This document shows, piece by piece, positions 52,519 to 61,825 of a DNA stretch of 64,000 nt. This DNA comes from Planctomycetota bacterium (lineage in GTDB: Bacteria; Planctomycetota; UBA1135; GCA-002748355). The number at the start of each line of letters is the position of its first letter. The stretch's first letter is position 1. Location of the stretch: contig JALUUL010000046.1 in NCBI GenBank assembly GCA_027021385.1, forward strand, positions 1 to 64,000, read 5' to 3'. Under the pieces are notes generated by a model. The model saw nothing but the letters and a program-made list of their open reading frames with translations, ran no database searches and was not told the origin of the DNA. The position numbers and the translations under genes are program-made.

Positions 52519-53684
52519 TCCGCGTCGGACTCGACTACCGCCCCGCCCTGTTCACCCGCGCGGGCATCGGCCGGGCGACCCGGGAACTCGCGAGCGCGAT
52601 CGCGCCCCGAGCTCGGAAGGCCGGAATCGAACTCCACCTCTTCGGACACGGATGGAAGAAGGCCCTCGTCCCCGAAGGCCCGCCCGAGGCCGCACTGCAC
52701 CGGAGCCGGATTCCGGGCCGGAGTCTCTCCTGGATCGCGCCCCTCGGCTTCGACGCCAGCAGGCTCTCGGGAGGATCCTCGATCTTCCACTGGACCGACT
52801 ACGTCCACCCTCCGGTTCGACGCCGCGGGACCTCCTGCATCCTGACCCTTCACGATCTGGCCTTCCTCGAGGACCCGACCTACCACGGCCCGCGAGCCTC
52901 CGCCCTTCTCCGGAAGCGCTGCGCGCGCGCCCTCTCCCGGGCCCGGGCGGTGATCTGCCCGAGCCGGGCGACGGCGGAGGCCCTCCTCCATCACCGCCGC
53001 CGGGGGGCCCTGCCCGACGGCCCGGACCCCGTCGTCATCCCTTTCGGCGCCGATCACGGGCCCCGCGGTGACCCCCGCCGCGGCCGGGCTCGGGCCGCCC
53101 GCCTCCTGAGGGCCGAACACGAACCCGGTTTCGCCTACCTCTGCGTCCTCGGAACCCTCGAACCCCGCAAGAACCACGACAGCCTCCTCCGCGCCCTCGA
53201 ACTCCTAGCGGACCGCGGACTTCGGATCCCCCTCCTCGTTCTCGGCGGAACGGGTTGGGAGACCTCCGTTCTCGAGACGCGTCTCCGAAAAGCGGGGCGG
53301 CGGCCCCCCGGAGGGGAGCCTCTCCGGCTCGCCTGGATCTCCGACCTCGACGACGACGAGGTCTTCGACCTGCTCGCCGGGGCCAGGGTCTGCGCCTATC
53401 CGAGCAGCCTCGAGGGCTTCGGCTTTCCCCCGCTCGAGGCCCTCGAACGCGGCGTTCCCGTCCTGGCCGGGGATTGCCCCGCGCTCCGCGAGGTCTTGGG
53501 ACCGGCGGCGCGCTTCGCCCCCGGTCGCAACCCCGAGGCCCTCGCCGAAGGACTCGAGGTCCTCTGGACGAACGAGTCCGAGCGCTCCTCGCGCCTCGAG
53601 GAATGGAGAAAGCGCGCGCCCCGCTTCCGCTGGGACGACTGCGCGCGGGCACATCTCGCCCTCTACCGGGAATGCGGGACATGA
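52515..53684 (+). CDS. GT4-family glycosyltransferase, first of three
   Basis: The protein is 389 aa. It has the GT-B N-terminal glycine turn (DYRPALFTRAGIGRATRELA), the mid-domain ILTLHDLAFLEDPTYHGPR, the C-terminal LGTLEPRKNHDSLLRALELL, ISDLDDDEVFDLLAGARVCAYPS and the sugar-nucleotide E-x7-E motif SSLEGFGFPPLEALERGVPV. It adds a sugar to a surface glycan; donor and acceptor are unknown. Its start overlaps the flippase stop and its stop overlaps the next GT start, both by ATGA. Confidence 0.88.
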   Translation: MIRVGLDYRPALFTRAGIGRATRELASAIAPRARKAGIELHLFGHGWKKALVPEGPPEAALHRSRIPGRSLSWIAPLGFDASRLSGGSSIFHWTDYVHPPVRRRGTSCILTLHDLAFLEDPTYHGPRASALLRKRCARALSRARAVICPSRATAEALLHHRRRGALPDGPDPVVIPFGADHGPRGDPRRGRARAARLLRAEHEPGFAYLCVLGTLEPRKNHDSLLRALELLADRGLRIPLLVLGGTGWETSVLETRLRKAGRRPPGGEPLRLAWISDLDDDEVFDLLAGARVCAYPSSLEGFGFPPLEALERGVPVLAGDCPALREVLGPAARFAPGRNPEALAEGLEVLWTNESERSSRLEEWRKRAPRFRWDDCARAHLALYRECGT

Positions 53685-54862
53685 AGGAGCGGATCCTCGC
53701 TTTCGACGGCTCTTGCCTCGCGGTCCCCTTCCCGACCGGAGTCGAGCGGGGCTTCGCCCGCGGCTTCCGCGCGCTGGCCGAGCGGACCGAAGCCCCCCGC
53801 CTCCACCTCTTCGTCCCCCGGACCTTCCTTCGCGCGGAGAAGGTCGATCCCGAACTGGACTTCCTCCGGAGGCCCCGCCCGGGAATCGTGGTCGAGGAGA
53901 TCCCGGCCATTCCCGGCTCGGCCTGGCGGCGCTTCCTGCTCCCCCGGCGACTCGCCGCGCTCCGCCCCTCCCTCTGGCTCAGCCCGACGCCGGCCCTCCC
54001 CGGGGAAGCCCCCTGTCCCCGCGCCGCGACTCTGCACGAGATCCCCGAACTTCGACCGGCCGCCGGAGAGCGCCCGCTGAGGCGCCTGCGGGACGCCCTC
54101 GCGAGGTCCTCCCTCGAGGAACGAGCCGATTACGTCCTCGTCCCTTCCCTCCGCAGCGCCTCCGCCCTCCTCCGCACGGCTCCGGGACTCCGCTCCCGGA
54201 TCCGGATCCAGGGGCAGGCCCCGGCTCCCGTCTTCCTCGAGGAGGCGCGGCGGCGTCTTCGCGAACCCCCGAGGCTCCAGGCGGAGGCCGGACATCGCCG
54301 CGGCATCGTCCTCCTCGCCTCGACCCCCCGACCCCGGAAGAACCTCGCCCGCATCCTCCGGGCCTACGCGGACCTCCCCTCCTCGTTCCGCGCTTCCCAT
54401 CCCCTCCATTGGGTCGGAGCCTCCCGGCCGGAGGCGGAGTTCCGGGGACTCGCCGGCCTTCGAATCCTCCCCCGCATCGCTTCCTCGGATCTCCTGCGGC
54501 TCCTTCGCGGCGTTCGGGCGCTCTGTCTGTTCTCGTTGAGCGAGGGTTTCGGCATTCCGGCCCTCGAGGCCCTGGCCTGCGGAACGCCGGTCCTCGCTTC
54601 CCGGGATTCGGTCACGACCGACCTCTGCCGGCCCTGCACGGTCGAGGCGGACCCGTATGATCCGAGAGAGATGAGTCAGGCGATGAAGTCGATCTGCGAG
54701 GAGGAAGCTCCGCTCGCCCGGAGCCTCGAACTCGGGCCCGGGATCGCGCTCCGCCATCCCCCGGAACGGATCGCCGACTGCTGGACCGCCCTCCTCGCGG
54801 AGGCCGGGAACAGCGATACCTCCTTCCCCCAGGCCGCGGAGAGGCGGTCCGCCCTCCGATGA
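53681..54862 (+). CDS. GT4-family glycosyltransferase, second of three
   Basis: The protein is 393 aa from ATG 53681, which sits in the ATGA overlap with the previous stop. The N-terminal GPS/FPTGVERGFARGFRAL, TLHEIPELRP, the RPRKNLARILRAY turn and LFSLSEGFGIPALEALACGTPV give a GT-B fold with the GT4 E-x7-E motif. Together with the flanking genes it builds one glycan. Its partial similarity to the first GT is that expected of any two GT4 members; they are not tandem duplicates. Confidence 0.85.
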   Translation: MKERILAFDGSCLAVPFPTGVERGFARGFRALAERTEAPRLHLFVPRTFLRAEKVDPELDFLRRPRPGIVVEEIPAIPGSAWRRFLLPRRLAALRPSLWLSPTPALPGEAPCPRAATLHEIPELRPAAGERPLRRLRDALARSSLEERADYVLVPSLRSASALLRTAPGLRSRIRIQGQAPAPVFLEEARRRLREPPRLQAEAGHRRGIVLLASTPRPRKNLARILRAYADLPSSFRASHPLHWVGASRPEAEFRGLAGLRILPRIASSDLLRLLRGVRALCLFSLSEGFGIPALEALACGTPVLASRDSVTTDLCRPCTVEADPYDPREMSQAMKSICEEEAPLARSLELGPGIALRHPPERIADCWTALLAEAGNSDTSFPQAAERRSALR

Positions 54863-56043
54863 AGAAGCCCCTCGTCATCGTCCAGGCCTGGCTTCTCGAC
54901 CGGCGGCCCTCCGGGGCCAGGAACCGCCTGCTCGGTCTCCTTGCGGGCCTCCGGGAAACGGGGGCGGACCTTCCCCGGATCGAATGCTGGGTGACGGACC
55001 GGAACCCTCCGGATCCGGAACTCCTCCGGCTCTGCCGGGAACTCCCGCAGGCCTCCGTCCGCCCGGTCCCGATCCCGCCACGCCCGACGGCGCAACGCGT
55101 CGCCGCCGAACGCCGGCATCTGCGCCGGCTCCTCTCCCAGGCTGGGGCGGAGCTCCTCGACCTCGCGAGCCTCCCCCTGCCTCCGCTGGACATCCCCTGC
55201 GTCCTGACGCTGCACGACCTTCGCGACCGCGGGTCCTTCGCCCGTTCCTGGCGGCGCCTGTTCCTGTCGAAGGCCCTCCGGGATGCGGGGCGCCGCGCCC
55301 TCCTCGTCCTGACCCCTTCCCCGCACATCGCCCGCGAATGCGCGGATCTCCCCTGCTTCGCGGAGACTCCGCTGCGGGTGGTGCCCTGCCCCGTTCCCCC
55401 GCCCTTCGCGAAGACCTCGCCTCCCGCGGCGCCGGGCGAGTCCTATCTCTGCCACCTCGGACGTCCCGAAGCCCGCAAGAACCTCCCCTTCCTCCTCGAG
55501 GCCTTCGCGGAAGCCCGCAGGCGGGAACCCGGCCTCCCCCCGCTCCTCCTCTGCGGACCAGAGGATCCGGGTTGGCGCCGCCTCCGCCGCTTGGCGGAGA
55601 ACCTCGGGCTCGGGAATCACCTGCGTCTCCGCCTCGACCCGAAGGACCTCGAACTCCCGCGGCTCCTCGGGAGCGCATGGGCCCTCGCCCTTCCTTCCCT
55701 CTACGAAGGTTTCGGCCTTCCGGCCCTGGAGGCCGCCTCGCTCGGGGTTCCGGTTCTCGCGATGCGAGGGAGCCCCCCTTCCTGGATCGCCGGGCCGGGC
55801 GCCCTCGCCCTCCCCCCCTCCGTCGAGGACTGGACCGACGGCCTTCTCGACCTCTGGCGCGACCCGGATCTCCGACACGAACTCGGACGACGCGCGCGCG
55901 AGGCGAGCGCGCGCTTCCATCCGCGCGCCTGCGCGACGGCCTGGCTGCACGCATGGAAGGAAGCCCTCGGAGAGGCCTCCTCCCTTCCTCCCGCGGCCGA
56001 CTGGAATCCCGCATTCCCGAAACCGAAGTCGCGCAGGGCATGA
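54859..56043 (+). CDS. GT4-family glycosyltransferase, third of three
   Basis: The protein is 394 aa with LVIVQAWLLDRRPSGARNRL, VLTLHDLRDRGSF, the LGRPEARKNLPFLLEAFAEA turn and the E-x7-E motif SLYEGFGLPALEAASLGVPV. The C-terminal end (LPPAADWNPAFPKPKSRRA) is a tail without conservation. ATGA overlaps join it to the second GT and to the TSUP gene, so five proteins come from one coupled message. Confidence 0.85.
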   Translation: MKKPLVIVQAWLLDRRPSGARNRLLGLLAGLRETGADLPRIECWVTDRNPPDPELLRLCRELPQASVRPVPIPPRPTAQRVAAERRHLRRLLSQAGAELLDLASLPLPPLDIPCVLTLHDLRDRGSFARSWRRLFLSKALRDAGRRALLVLTPSPHIARECADLPCFAETPLRVVPCPVPPPFAKTSPPAAPGESYLCHLGRPEARKNLPFLLEAFAEARRREPGLPPLLLCGPEDPGWRRLRRLAENLGLGNHLRLRLDPKDLELPRLLGSAWALALPSLYEGFGLPALEAASLGVPVLAMRGSPPSWIAGPGALALPPSVEDWTDGLLDLWRDPDLRHELGRRAREASARFHPRACATAWLHAWKEALGEASSLPPAADWNPAFPKPKSRRA

Positions 56044-56777
56044 CGATCTCCGAGTTCCTGCTCTTCTCGGGGCTCGTCCTCCTCTCCTCCTACGTGCAGA
56101 CCGTCACGGGCTTCGGCTTCGGTCTGATCCTCATGGGAGGAACCGCGCTCCTGGCTCTGGCTCCGGTCGCCTTCACGGCGGTCGTCGTCAGCATCGTCTC
56201 GATCCCGAACATCGCCCTGGCCCTGCGCGGGCGCCTTTCCCTCGTCCGCGGCAGACCCCTCCTCCTCTGCAGTCTCGGCCTCCTGCCCGGCATCCCCTTG
56301 GGACTCGTCCTCCTCGCGAGCCTCGAGGCGGACCGCGCGGACCTGCTCCGGCGGAGCCTCGGCCTCTTCATCCTCGGCGCCGGCTTCGTCCTCTCCCTGA
56401 AACCCGGAACGCGCAGAAAGGCCGCCGCAGCCTGGAAGGACTTCGCCGCGGGTTTCCTGGGAGGTCTTCTCGGCGGACTCTTCAGCACCTCCGGCCCCCC
56501 CCTGGTCTACCACCTCTACCGCGAACCCCTCTCCGTCGACCGCGTCCGCGCGACCCTGCTCGCGATCTTCGGCCTCTCGACGATCCTCCGGATCGGCGCC
56601 GTCTCCCTGCGCGGGGAACTCCTCGCCTCAATGCTCCTCACGAGCCTTCTCGCCATCCCGGCCGTCTCCCTCGGCACCTACCTGGGCCGCCGCTTTCCTC
56701 CCGCTCTCTCGGACCCCGCGATGCGCCGAGGCGCCTTCCTCCTCCTCGCCCTCCTCGGGGCTTCCCTCTGCTTCTGA
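56040..56777 (+). CDS. TSUP (TauE/SafE) family permease
   Basis: The protein is 245 aa from ATG 56040 inside the ATGA overlap. About eight helices appear, with the family start VLLSSYVQTVTGFGFGLILMGG (the G-F-G-x-G-x motif) and a second half AAGFLGGLLGGLFSTSGPPLV, the usual pair of inverted repeats. TSUP proteins export or import sulfonates, sulfite or other anions. Its place at the end of a glycosyltransferase operon suggests supply or release of a sulfonated or charged building block; this is inference. Confidence 0.82.
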   Translation: MTISEFLLFSGLVLLSSYVQTVTGFGFGLILMGGTALLALAPVAFTAVVVSIVSIPNIALALRGRLSLVRGRPLLLCSLGLLPGIPLGLVLLASLEADRADLLRRSLGLFILGAGFVLSLKPGTRRKAAAAWKDFAAGFLGGLLGGLFSTSGPPLVYHLYREPLSVDRVRATLLAIFGLSTILRIGAVSLRGELLASMLLTSLLAIPAVSLGTYLGRRFPPALSDPAMRRGAFLLLALLGASLCF

Positions 56778-56928
56778 CGAAGAACGGGCCGCGGCATCCG
56801 CGCCAGAGGTTCGCCTGCGGGCCCCTGCGCAAACCTCCTCGATCGGACCGGAGGGTTAGAATGACCGCCCGTTTCTCTTCTCAGCTTGCACTTCGACACT
56901 CCTCTCCTTGCATCCCACGAGGTTCGCA

Positions 56929-59619
56929 ATGGTTTCACTTCGTCCGATCCAAAGATGGGCGGGCCCGGGTTCCGTACTGCTCGCGACCGCCCTCCTCGTC
57001 CCCCCTCGACTCCCCGCGCAACAGGACTCCGCCCCCGTCGAGACGGGATGGATGGAGCCCGCGAACGTCACCGAACCGGGGGGTTCGGAAACCCTTCCTG
57101 TGCCGAGTCCGAAACGGATTCCCCGGCGCCGTTCGAACCGCCCGATGCCCCCGCTGCCCGTCGGATCCCCCGGCAAGGCCCCACCCCTTCCCCGGGGACC
57201 CGAGGTCCGGATTCAGGAAAGCCCCGGAAATTCGAATCCTCAGACGGCCGTCATCACGACCTTCAAGAACACCGCCGTTACTCCGGCGGGCGCTTCGAGA
57301 TCCTCGGTCGGCGAACCCACAGCCTCCCACATCGGGTTCTCCGCCTTCTACACCGGGAACTGGTACGCGGCGGTCTCATCGAACGACGGAAGCACCTGGT
57401 CCTACATCAACCCCTTCCGAAAGTTTCCGAGTATCGACGGAGGCTTCTGCTGCGACCAGTACTCGCTGTACGTCCCGAAATACCGGATGATCGCCTGGCT
57501 CCTCCAATACGGCTACAGCACGACGACGAGGAAGAACTCCTACCGGATCGCGATCGCGAAGAACGAGGCGAACCTGAGGGCGGGGGTCTGGCACTACTAC
57601 ACGTTCAACCCCCAGTCCTTCGGCATCCCTCTCGGGTACGAACTCGATTTCCCCCACATGGCCATCTCGAACAACTACCTCTTCGTGACGGCCAACGTCT
57701 TCCTCGGACCCAACCAGAAGTACACCGTCATCTGGCGGATGCCCCTCCTCAACCTCTCCCGGGGCAGCGGTTTCTCCTACCAGTATTACAAGACGCCCGC
57801 CCGCACCTGGCGCCTAACCCAGGGTGCCACGTCGACGATGTACTGGTGGCAGCACGTCACGACGACCTCCGAACGGCTGTTCATCTGGCCCGAGACCGCA
57901 TCGTCGATCACCTGGAAGACGATCTCCGTCTCCTCCTGGGCCTGGGGAGCCCGGGGCAAGATGATCGCCAAGGGTCCCCTCGGCAGGAATTTCATGGCCC
58001 GAGCCGATTCCCGCCCGCTTGCGGCCTGGGTCTCCAACGGCGTCATCGGAGTCATGTGGCACGCGATGCAGGGCGGCTCGTTCCCGTATCCCTACACCCG
58101 CGTCGTGGAGGTCAACCAATCGAACTACACGGTCAAACGGCAATCGAACATGTGGAGCAGCGCCGCGGCCATCGTCTATCCCTGCATCAGCAGGAACGCG
58201 CGGGGACACCTGGGCGGCATGCTCGGCATCGGCGGTCCCAAGTATTACCCGGGAACCGTGATGTTCATCGTCGACGATCTGGCTCCGAACTTCGCGGGCA
58301 CGACCATCGCCTGGGCCGCAACCGGAAACAACAGCCCCTCGCGCCAGGTCTGGGGGGACTACCTGACGACGATCCCACACTCCCGCATGACGAACACCTG
58401 GGTCGGGTCGGCCATGTCGCAGGTCGGCGGCTCCTCGAACTCGTACCAGATCCCCCGTTATGTCCACTTCGGAAGGAGCCGGGACAAGATCCTGAAACCC
58501 GACCTCGTCCCCCTCTCCGTCCAAGCGAACTCCACCAGGCTGTACCAGGGATCGACCTACACCTTCAACTCCAGGATCAAGAACGAGGGTACCACCGCCG
58601 CTCCCCTCTCCTACAACGGTTACTACCTGTCCACCAACAGCTTCATTTCCACCTTCGACACGCTGATCGCGTCCTTCACGATGCCGACGCTCCCGGTCGG
58701 AGGTTCCCTGACGAACTTCATCTCGGCGAGGGTCCCCGCCGCCGCACCCGTGGGATCCGTCTATCTCGGAGTCCTCGCCGACCGTCTGAACCGAATCGCC
58801 GAATGGTCGGAATCCAACAACGCGGCCGCCCGACCGGTCACCTGCGTCGGCAGGCCGGACCTCGTCGTCAGCTACGCAACGAACACGACCACGGCCCTGG
58901 CCGGAACCTACCTGCGGGTCACGACGACGACGACGAACATGGGAGTCGCGTCGGCTCCGAGCAGCAGGACCGGCATCCTCCTCTCCCGGAACAAGCTGAT
59001 CACGACCTACGACGACCTCCTCGGCTACTATTCGACCGGCACTCTCGCCCCGAAGCGCGGGAAGGGAGTCTCGGCTTCCTACCGGATTCCGATCTGCACG
59101 ACCGGGGGGACCCACTACCTGGGCGCCATCGCCGACGTCGACGGCACGGTCGCCGAATCCTCGGAGACGAACAATTCGAGGCTCGGAAACCCGGTCACGG
59201 TCTACGCGTACACCGGGACCGGGAAATACATCGAGTTCGGAGCCGGTTACCAACGCTCCGACAACACCTCCCTCTACCAGACGATCTCCGGCAGGACCGG
59301 CGGGATCCGGCCGATGTGCGTCCTGGCCCCGAAATATGCCAGGAACTGGTACATCCTGATCTGGTCCGGCAACCCCAGCGCCTTCAAGCTGGACCTGCTT
59401 GGGTATTTCAGCCTGAGCCTCTTGAACTCCCCGTTCTTCGCGAACTGGCTCGGGCGCACGGACACCCAGGGTAGGGCCCGCCCCTCGTTCTCGATCCCGA
59501 AGGGCACAATCGTACTGACGGCCTTCCACGCCTACACCTACAGCCTCTGGTTCGACCGGAGCTTCAAGAACTTCCTCGGCTTCGGAAGCAACCGGCTCGA
59601 CACCTACATCTACCCTTGA
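56929..59619 (+). CDS. Large secreted protein with two CARDB domains
   Basis: The protein is 896 aa from ATG 56929, chosen for its GAGG site; an ATG seven codons earlier is also possible. A signal peptide (GSVLLATALLVPPRLPAQ) is followed by a long tyrosine/serine/threonine-rich region with YAAVSSNDGSTWSYINP and CDQYSLYVPKYRMIAW, apparently a beta-propeller or BNR-like surface (neuraminidase-like repeats, uncertain). Residues about 530-630 and 640-750 are CARDB domains (DLVPLSVQAN, then IKNEGTTAAP; and DLVVSYATNT, then TNMGVASAP), which are Ig-like adhesion repeats. A lectin-like C-terminal domain may follow. Probably a surface or biofilm adhesin. GC is lower than in its neighbours (38 of 60 bases at 58501-58560). 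Confidence 0.78.
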   Translation: MVSLRPIQRWAGPGSVLLATALLVPPRLPAQQDSAPVETGWMEPANVTEPGGSETLPVPSPKRIPRRRSNRPMPPLPVGSPGKAPPLPRGPEVRIQESPGNSNPQTAVITTFKNTAVTPAGASRSSVGEPTASHIGFSAFYTGNWYAAVSSNDGSTWSYINPFRKFPSIDGGFCCDQYSLYVPKYRMIAWLLQYGYSTTTRKNSYRIAIAKNEANLRAGVWHYYTFNPQSFGIPLGYELDFPHMAISNNYLFVTANVFLGPNQKYTVIWRMPLLNLSRGSGFSYQYYKTPARTWRLTQGATSTMYWWQHVTTTSERLFIWPETASSITWKTISVSSWAWGARGKMIAKGPLGRNFMARADSRPLAAWVSNGVIGVMWHAMQGGSFPYPYTRVVEVNQSNYTVKRQSNMWSSAAAIVYPCISRNARGHLGGMLGIGGPKYYPGTVMFIVDDLAPNFAGTTIAWAATGNNSPSRQVWGDYLTTIPHSRMTNTWVGSAMSQVGGSSNSYQIPRYVHFGRSRDKILKPDLVPLSVQANSTRLYQGSTYTFNSRIKNEGTTAAPLSYNGYYLSTNSFISTFDTLIASFTMPTLPVGGSLTNFISARVPAAAPVGSVYLGVLADRLNRIAEWSESNNAAARPVTCVGRPDLVVSYATNTTTALAGTYLRVTTTTTNMGVASAPSSRTGILLSRNKLITTYDDLLGYYSTGTLAPKRGKGVSASYRIPICTTGGTHYLGAIADVDGTVAESSETNNSRLGNPVTVYAYTGTGKYIEFGAGYQRSDNTSLYQTISGRTGGIRPMCVLAPKYARNWYILIWSGNPSAFKLDLLGYFSLSLLNSPFFANWLGRTDTQGRARPSFSIPKGTIVLTAFHAYTYSLWFDRSFKNFLGFGSNRLDTYIYP

Positions 59620-59668
59620 GCGGAAGGGCCCCCGGGAGCGCCTCCGCGCTCCTGGGATCGGTCCCGGT

Positions 59669-60172
59669 TCATGCTCTCTCTTCGTCGATCCCGAGCTGCT
59701 TGCGGAGGTGCTTCTGCGAGGTCGCGAAGCTCAAGAGCGCGATCCCGACGGCTCCCGTGATCAGACCCGGGAAGGCCAGGTCTCCGAAGCCCGCCGCGTC
59801 GGCGTACGAGGCGACGACGACCACCGTGCCGACGAGGAAGAGGATCAGGCCCCAGAGAACATAGCCGTGCATGTCCGAGGGGAGTCCCGTTCGGGGCCCG
59901 GGCTCCCGAGCCTTCGCCCCGGTCTCCAAGGAGACCTCGGCTTCGAACCTCCCGTTCCCCCGGCGGGATTCTTCGAGATCTTCGTGGTCTTCGAGAGGAA
60001 GGCGGGCCTCGACAATCTTCCGGATGAGTTCGGGGTCCTCGATGCGCTCCGCCAGATCGAGCTTGAGCCGGGCTTCGATCTTGGCGACCTTCGCCGCTCC
60101 CTCGTTCTTCAAGGCCAGCTTGATGATCTTGTAAGAGACGAAAATCAGGCTGAGGGTGACGATCGTGGACAT
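59669..60172 (-). CDS. Membrane protein of unknown function
   Basis: The protein is 167 aa with an N-terminal helix (MSTIVTLSLIFVSYKIIKLAL), a charged helical middle region (RLKLDLAERIEDPELIRKIVEARL) and two further helices near the C-terminus (GYVLWGLILFLVGTVVVVASY, LITGAVGIALLSFA). The layout resembles phage-shock-type or sensor-linked membrane proteins only superficially. It lies between the CARDB and FHA genes on the minus strand; the downstream edge is convergent with the CARDB gene. Confidence 0.6.
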   Translation of the reverse strand: MSTIVTLSLIFVSYKIIKLALKNEGAAKVAKIEARLKLDLAERIEDPELIRKIVEARLPLEDHEDLEESRRGNGRFEAEVSLETGAKAREPGPRTGLPSDMHGYVLWGLILFLVGTVVVVASYADAAGFGDLAFPGLITGAVGIALLSFATSQKHLRKQLGIDEERA

Positions 60173-60255
60173 CGAAGACCTCCCGGAGGAAACGGAGAGG
60201 GCCTTGCGGCCGATCCCTCAGGATATTCGTCCCAGGACCTTCCGGGAGGGCGTCC

Positions 60256-60819
60256 TCAACCCAGCCCCCCCGAGACGAGGAGGAAGACCAGGTAGGCGAA
60301 ACCCAGCACGAGGAGGAACGCGACGGTCTGGAACAGCGTGCTCCTCTGCCCGAGATCCTCTCGGAGAAACCCACCTCGGTCCTCCTTCCGGGAAACCTGG
60401 AGGAAACTCTCCTTCCGTCGGATCCCGGACCCCCCGGCCTCCGGCCCTCCGGCTGCGTCCGTCGCTCCCCCCGGAGGACACGCCATCCTCTTCTCTCCGG
60501 GAACGGGGGCCCCGGGAAGCACGACCTCGACCTGCAACTCGTGGCCCCCGAGCGCGAGCACCTGCCCCGGCAGGAGACGGCGGGGTCCCCGCAGTCGTTC
60601 GCCGTCGACGAAGGTGCCGTTGCGGGATCCCAGGTCCTCGACCCAGGCCTCCCGGTCCCGGAGGAAGACCCTGGCGTGCCGCCGCGAGACCCCGATCCCC
60701 TCGAGCATGAGGTCGCTGGAGGGCAGGCGGCCGAGGAGCATGGAACTCCCGCCTTCCCGGACTTCCCCGGCCAGGCTTCCTTTCCGTAGGATCAGGCGCA
60801 AACGTGCTTCGTCGGACAT
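60256..60819 (-). CDS. FHA-domain protein with C-terminal membrane helix
   Basis: The protein is 187 aa from ATG 60819. The phosphothreonine-binding FHA fold spans about residues 10-95: MLLGRLPSSDLML (G-R), GVSRRHARVFL (S-x-x-H) and DLGSRNGTFVDGERL (N-G-T), all the binding-loop residues present. The tail is Gly/Arg-rich and ends in a membrane helix (FQTVAFLLVLGFAYLVFLLV), so the FHA part is tail-anchored on the cytoplasmic side. No Ser/Thr kinase is adjacent, so the phosphorylated partner is unknown. It is divergent from the ABC ATPase gene. Confidence 0.85.
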   Translation of the reverse strand: MSDEARLRLILRKGSLAGEVREGGSSMLLGRLPSSDLMLEGIGVSRRHARVFLRDREAWVEDLGSRNGTFVDGERLRGPRRLLPGQVLALGGHELQVEVVLPGAPVPGEKRMACPPGGATDAAGGPEAGGSGIRRKESFLQVSRKEDRGGFLREDLGQRSTLFQTVAFLLVLGFAYLVFLLVSGGLG

Positions 60820-60910
60820 GTTCCTGGCGTAGGGAGAGGAAGGACCCGGAACCAGGATCGGCGGGCCGGGGCGGGGGCGCAAGGATAGGCCTGGCGGAAA
60901 GAGACCGAGA

Positions 60911-61825
60911 GTGGGGCGACCGGAACAGGATCGGGATCTCGAACGCGGATCCGGGAAAGCGGTATCTCCGCCGCCGCCCGCAGCCCTCGAGGTCGAAGAT
61001 TTGAGCTTCTCCTATCGGTCGGGCTTTCTCGGCCGGCGGAAGGTCCGCGCCCTCGAAGGTCTGGAGATCCGGATTCCGAGGGGCAGGATCGCGGTTCTGG
61101 CCGGAGCCAACGGGAGCGGAAAGACGACGCTCCTCAGATGCCTGCTCGGGCGCCACCTGCCGGAAAGAGGGAGGATCCGCGTCCTGGGGGGAGAGCCCGG
61201 GGCGCGGGAGATCGCGTCGAGGATCGGCTTCGTCGGGGAGGGGCCCCTCCCCTTCGACCGCTCGAGCGCCCGCGAACTCTGCCTCCTCGCGGGACACCTC
61301 CAGGGGATGGCCCCCTCCCGGATCGAGGATCGGACCCTGGCACTGCTCGAACGCTTCGATCTCCGAGATGTCGCGGACCGGAGCCACCGGGGCTTTTCGA
61401 CCGGGATGAGGCGGCGGCTCGCCCTCTGCCTGGCCTTCCTGCACGAACCCGAACTCCTCCTCCTCGACGAGCCCGACGCGGGTCTCGACCCCAGGGGCCT
61501 CGTGACCCTCCGCGAGGAACTCGAGGCCTTCCGGGACCGGGGAGGAACGGCCCTCGTCGCGACTCATTCCCTGGCGGAGTTCCTGGAACTCACCGACCTC
61601 CTCCTCCTCCTCGACGAGGGACGCCTGGCGGCCGCGGGCCCGCCGGACCGTGTCTTCACTCGTCCCGGGAGATGGTCGCTCGAGGTCTCCGGGGAGATGC
61701 CCGGGGAAGACCTTCTCGGAGCGGCTCTCGGAACGCTCGGTCTCCGGCTCGAGCGTTGGGGACCCGCGCGTCCCGACTTCCCGTCCTGGGCCTCGGCGAG
61801 GGGCGGGGAGGGTCGGAAGGGATGA
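60911..61825 (+). CDS. ABC transporter ATP-binding protein
   Basis: The protein is 304 aa starting at GTG 60911. The Walker A (LAGANGSGKTTLLRCL), signature (HRGFSTGMRRRLALCLAFL), Walker B (LLLLDEPDAGLDP) and H-loop (ALVATHSLAEF) are all in order, the ABC2-type (CcmA-like) subclass. A 20-25-residue N-terminal extension precedes the fold, and a C-terminal extension follows it. Its stop overlaps the downstream membrane protein by ATGA, so the two form an exporter unit. Confidence 0.9.
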   Translation: MGRPEQDRDLERGSGKAVSPPPPAALEVEDLSFSYRSGFLGRRKVRALEGLEIRIPRGRIAVLAGANGSGKTTLLRCLLGRHLPERGRIRVLGGEPGAREIASRIGFVGEGPLPFDRSSARELCLLAGHLQGMAPSRIEDRTLALLERFDLRDVADRSHRGFSTGMRRRLALCLAFLHEPELLLLDEPDAGLDPRGLVTLREELEAFRDRGGTALVATHSLAEFLELTDLLLLLDEGRLAAAGPPDRVFTRPGRWSLEVSGEMPGEDLLGAALGTLGLRLERWGPARPDFPSWASARGGEGRKG

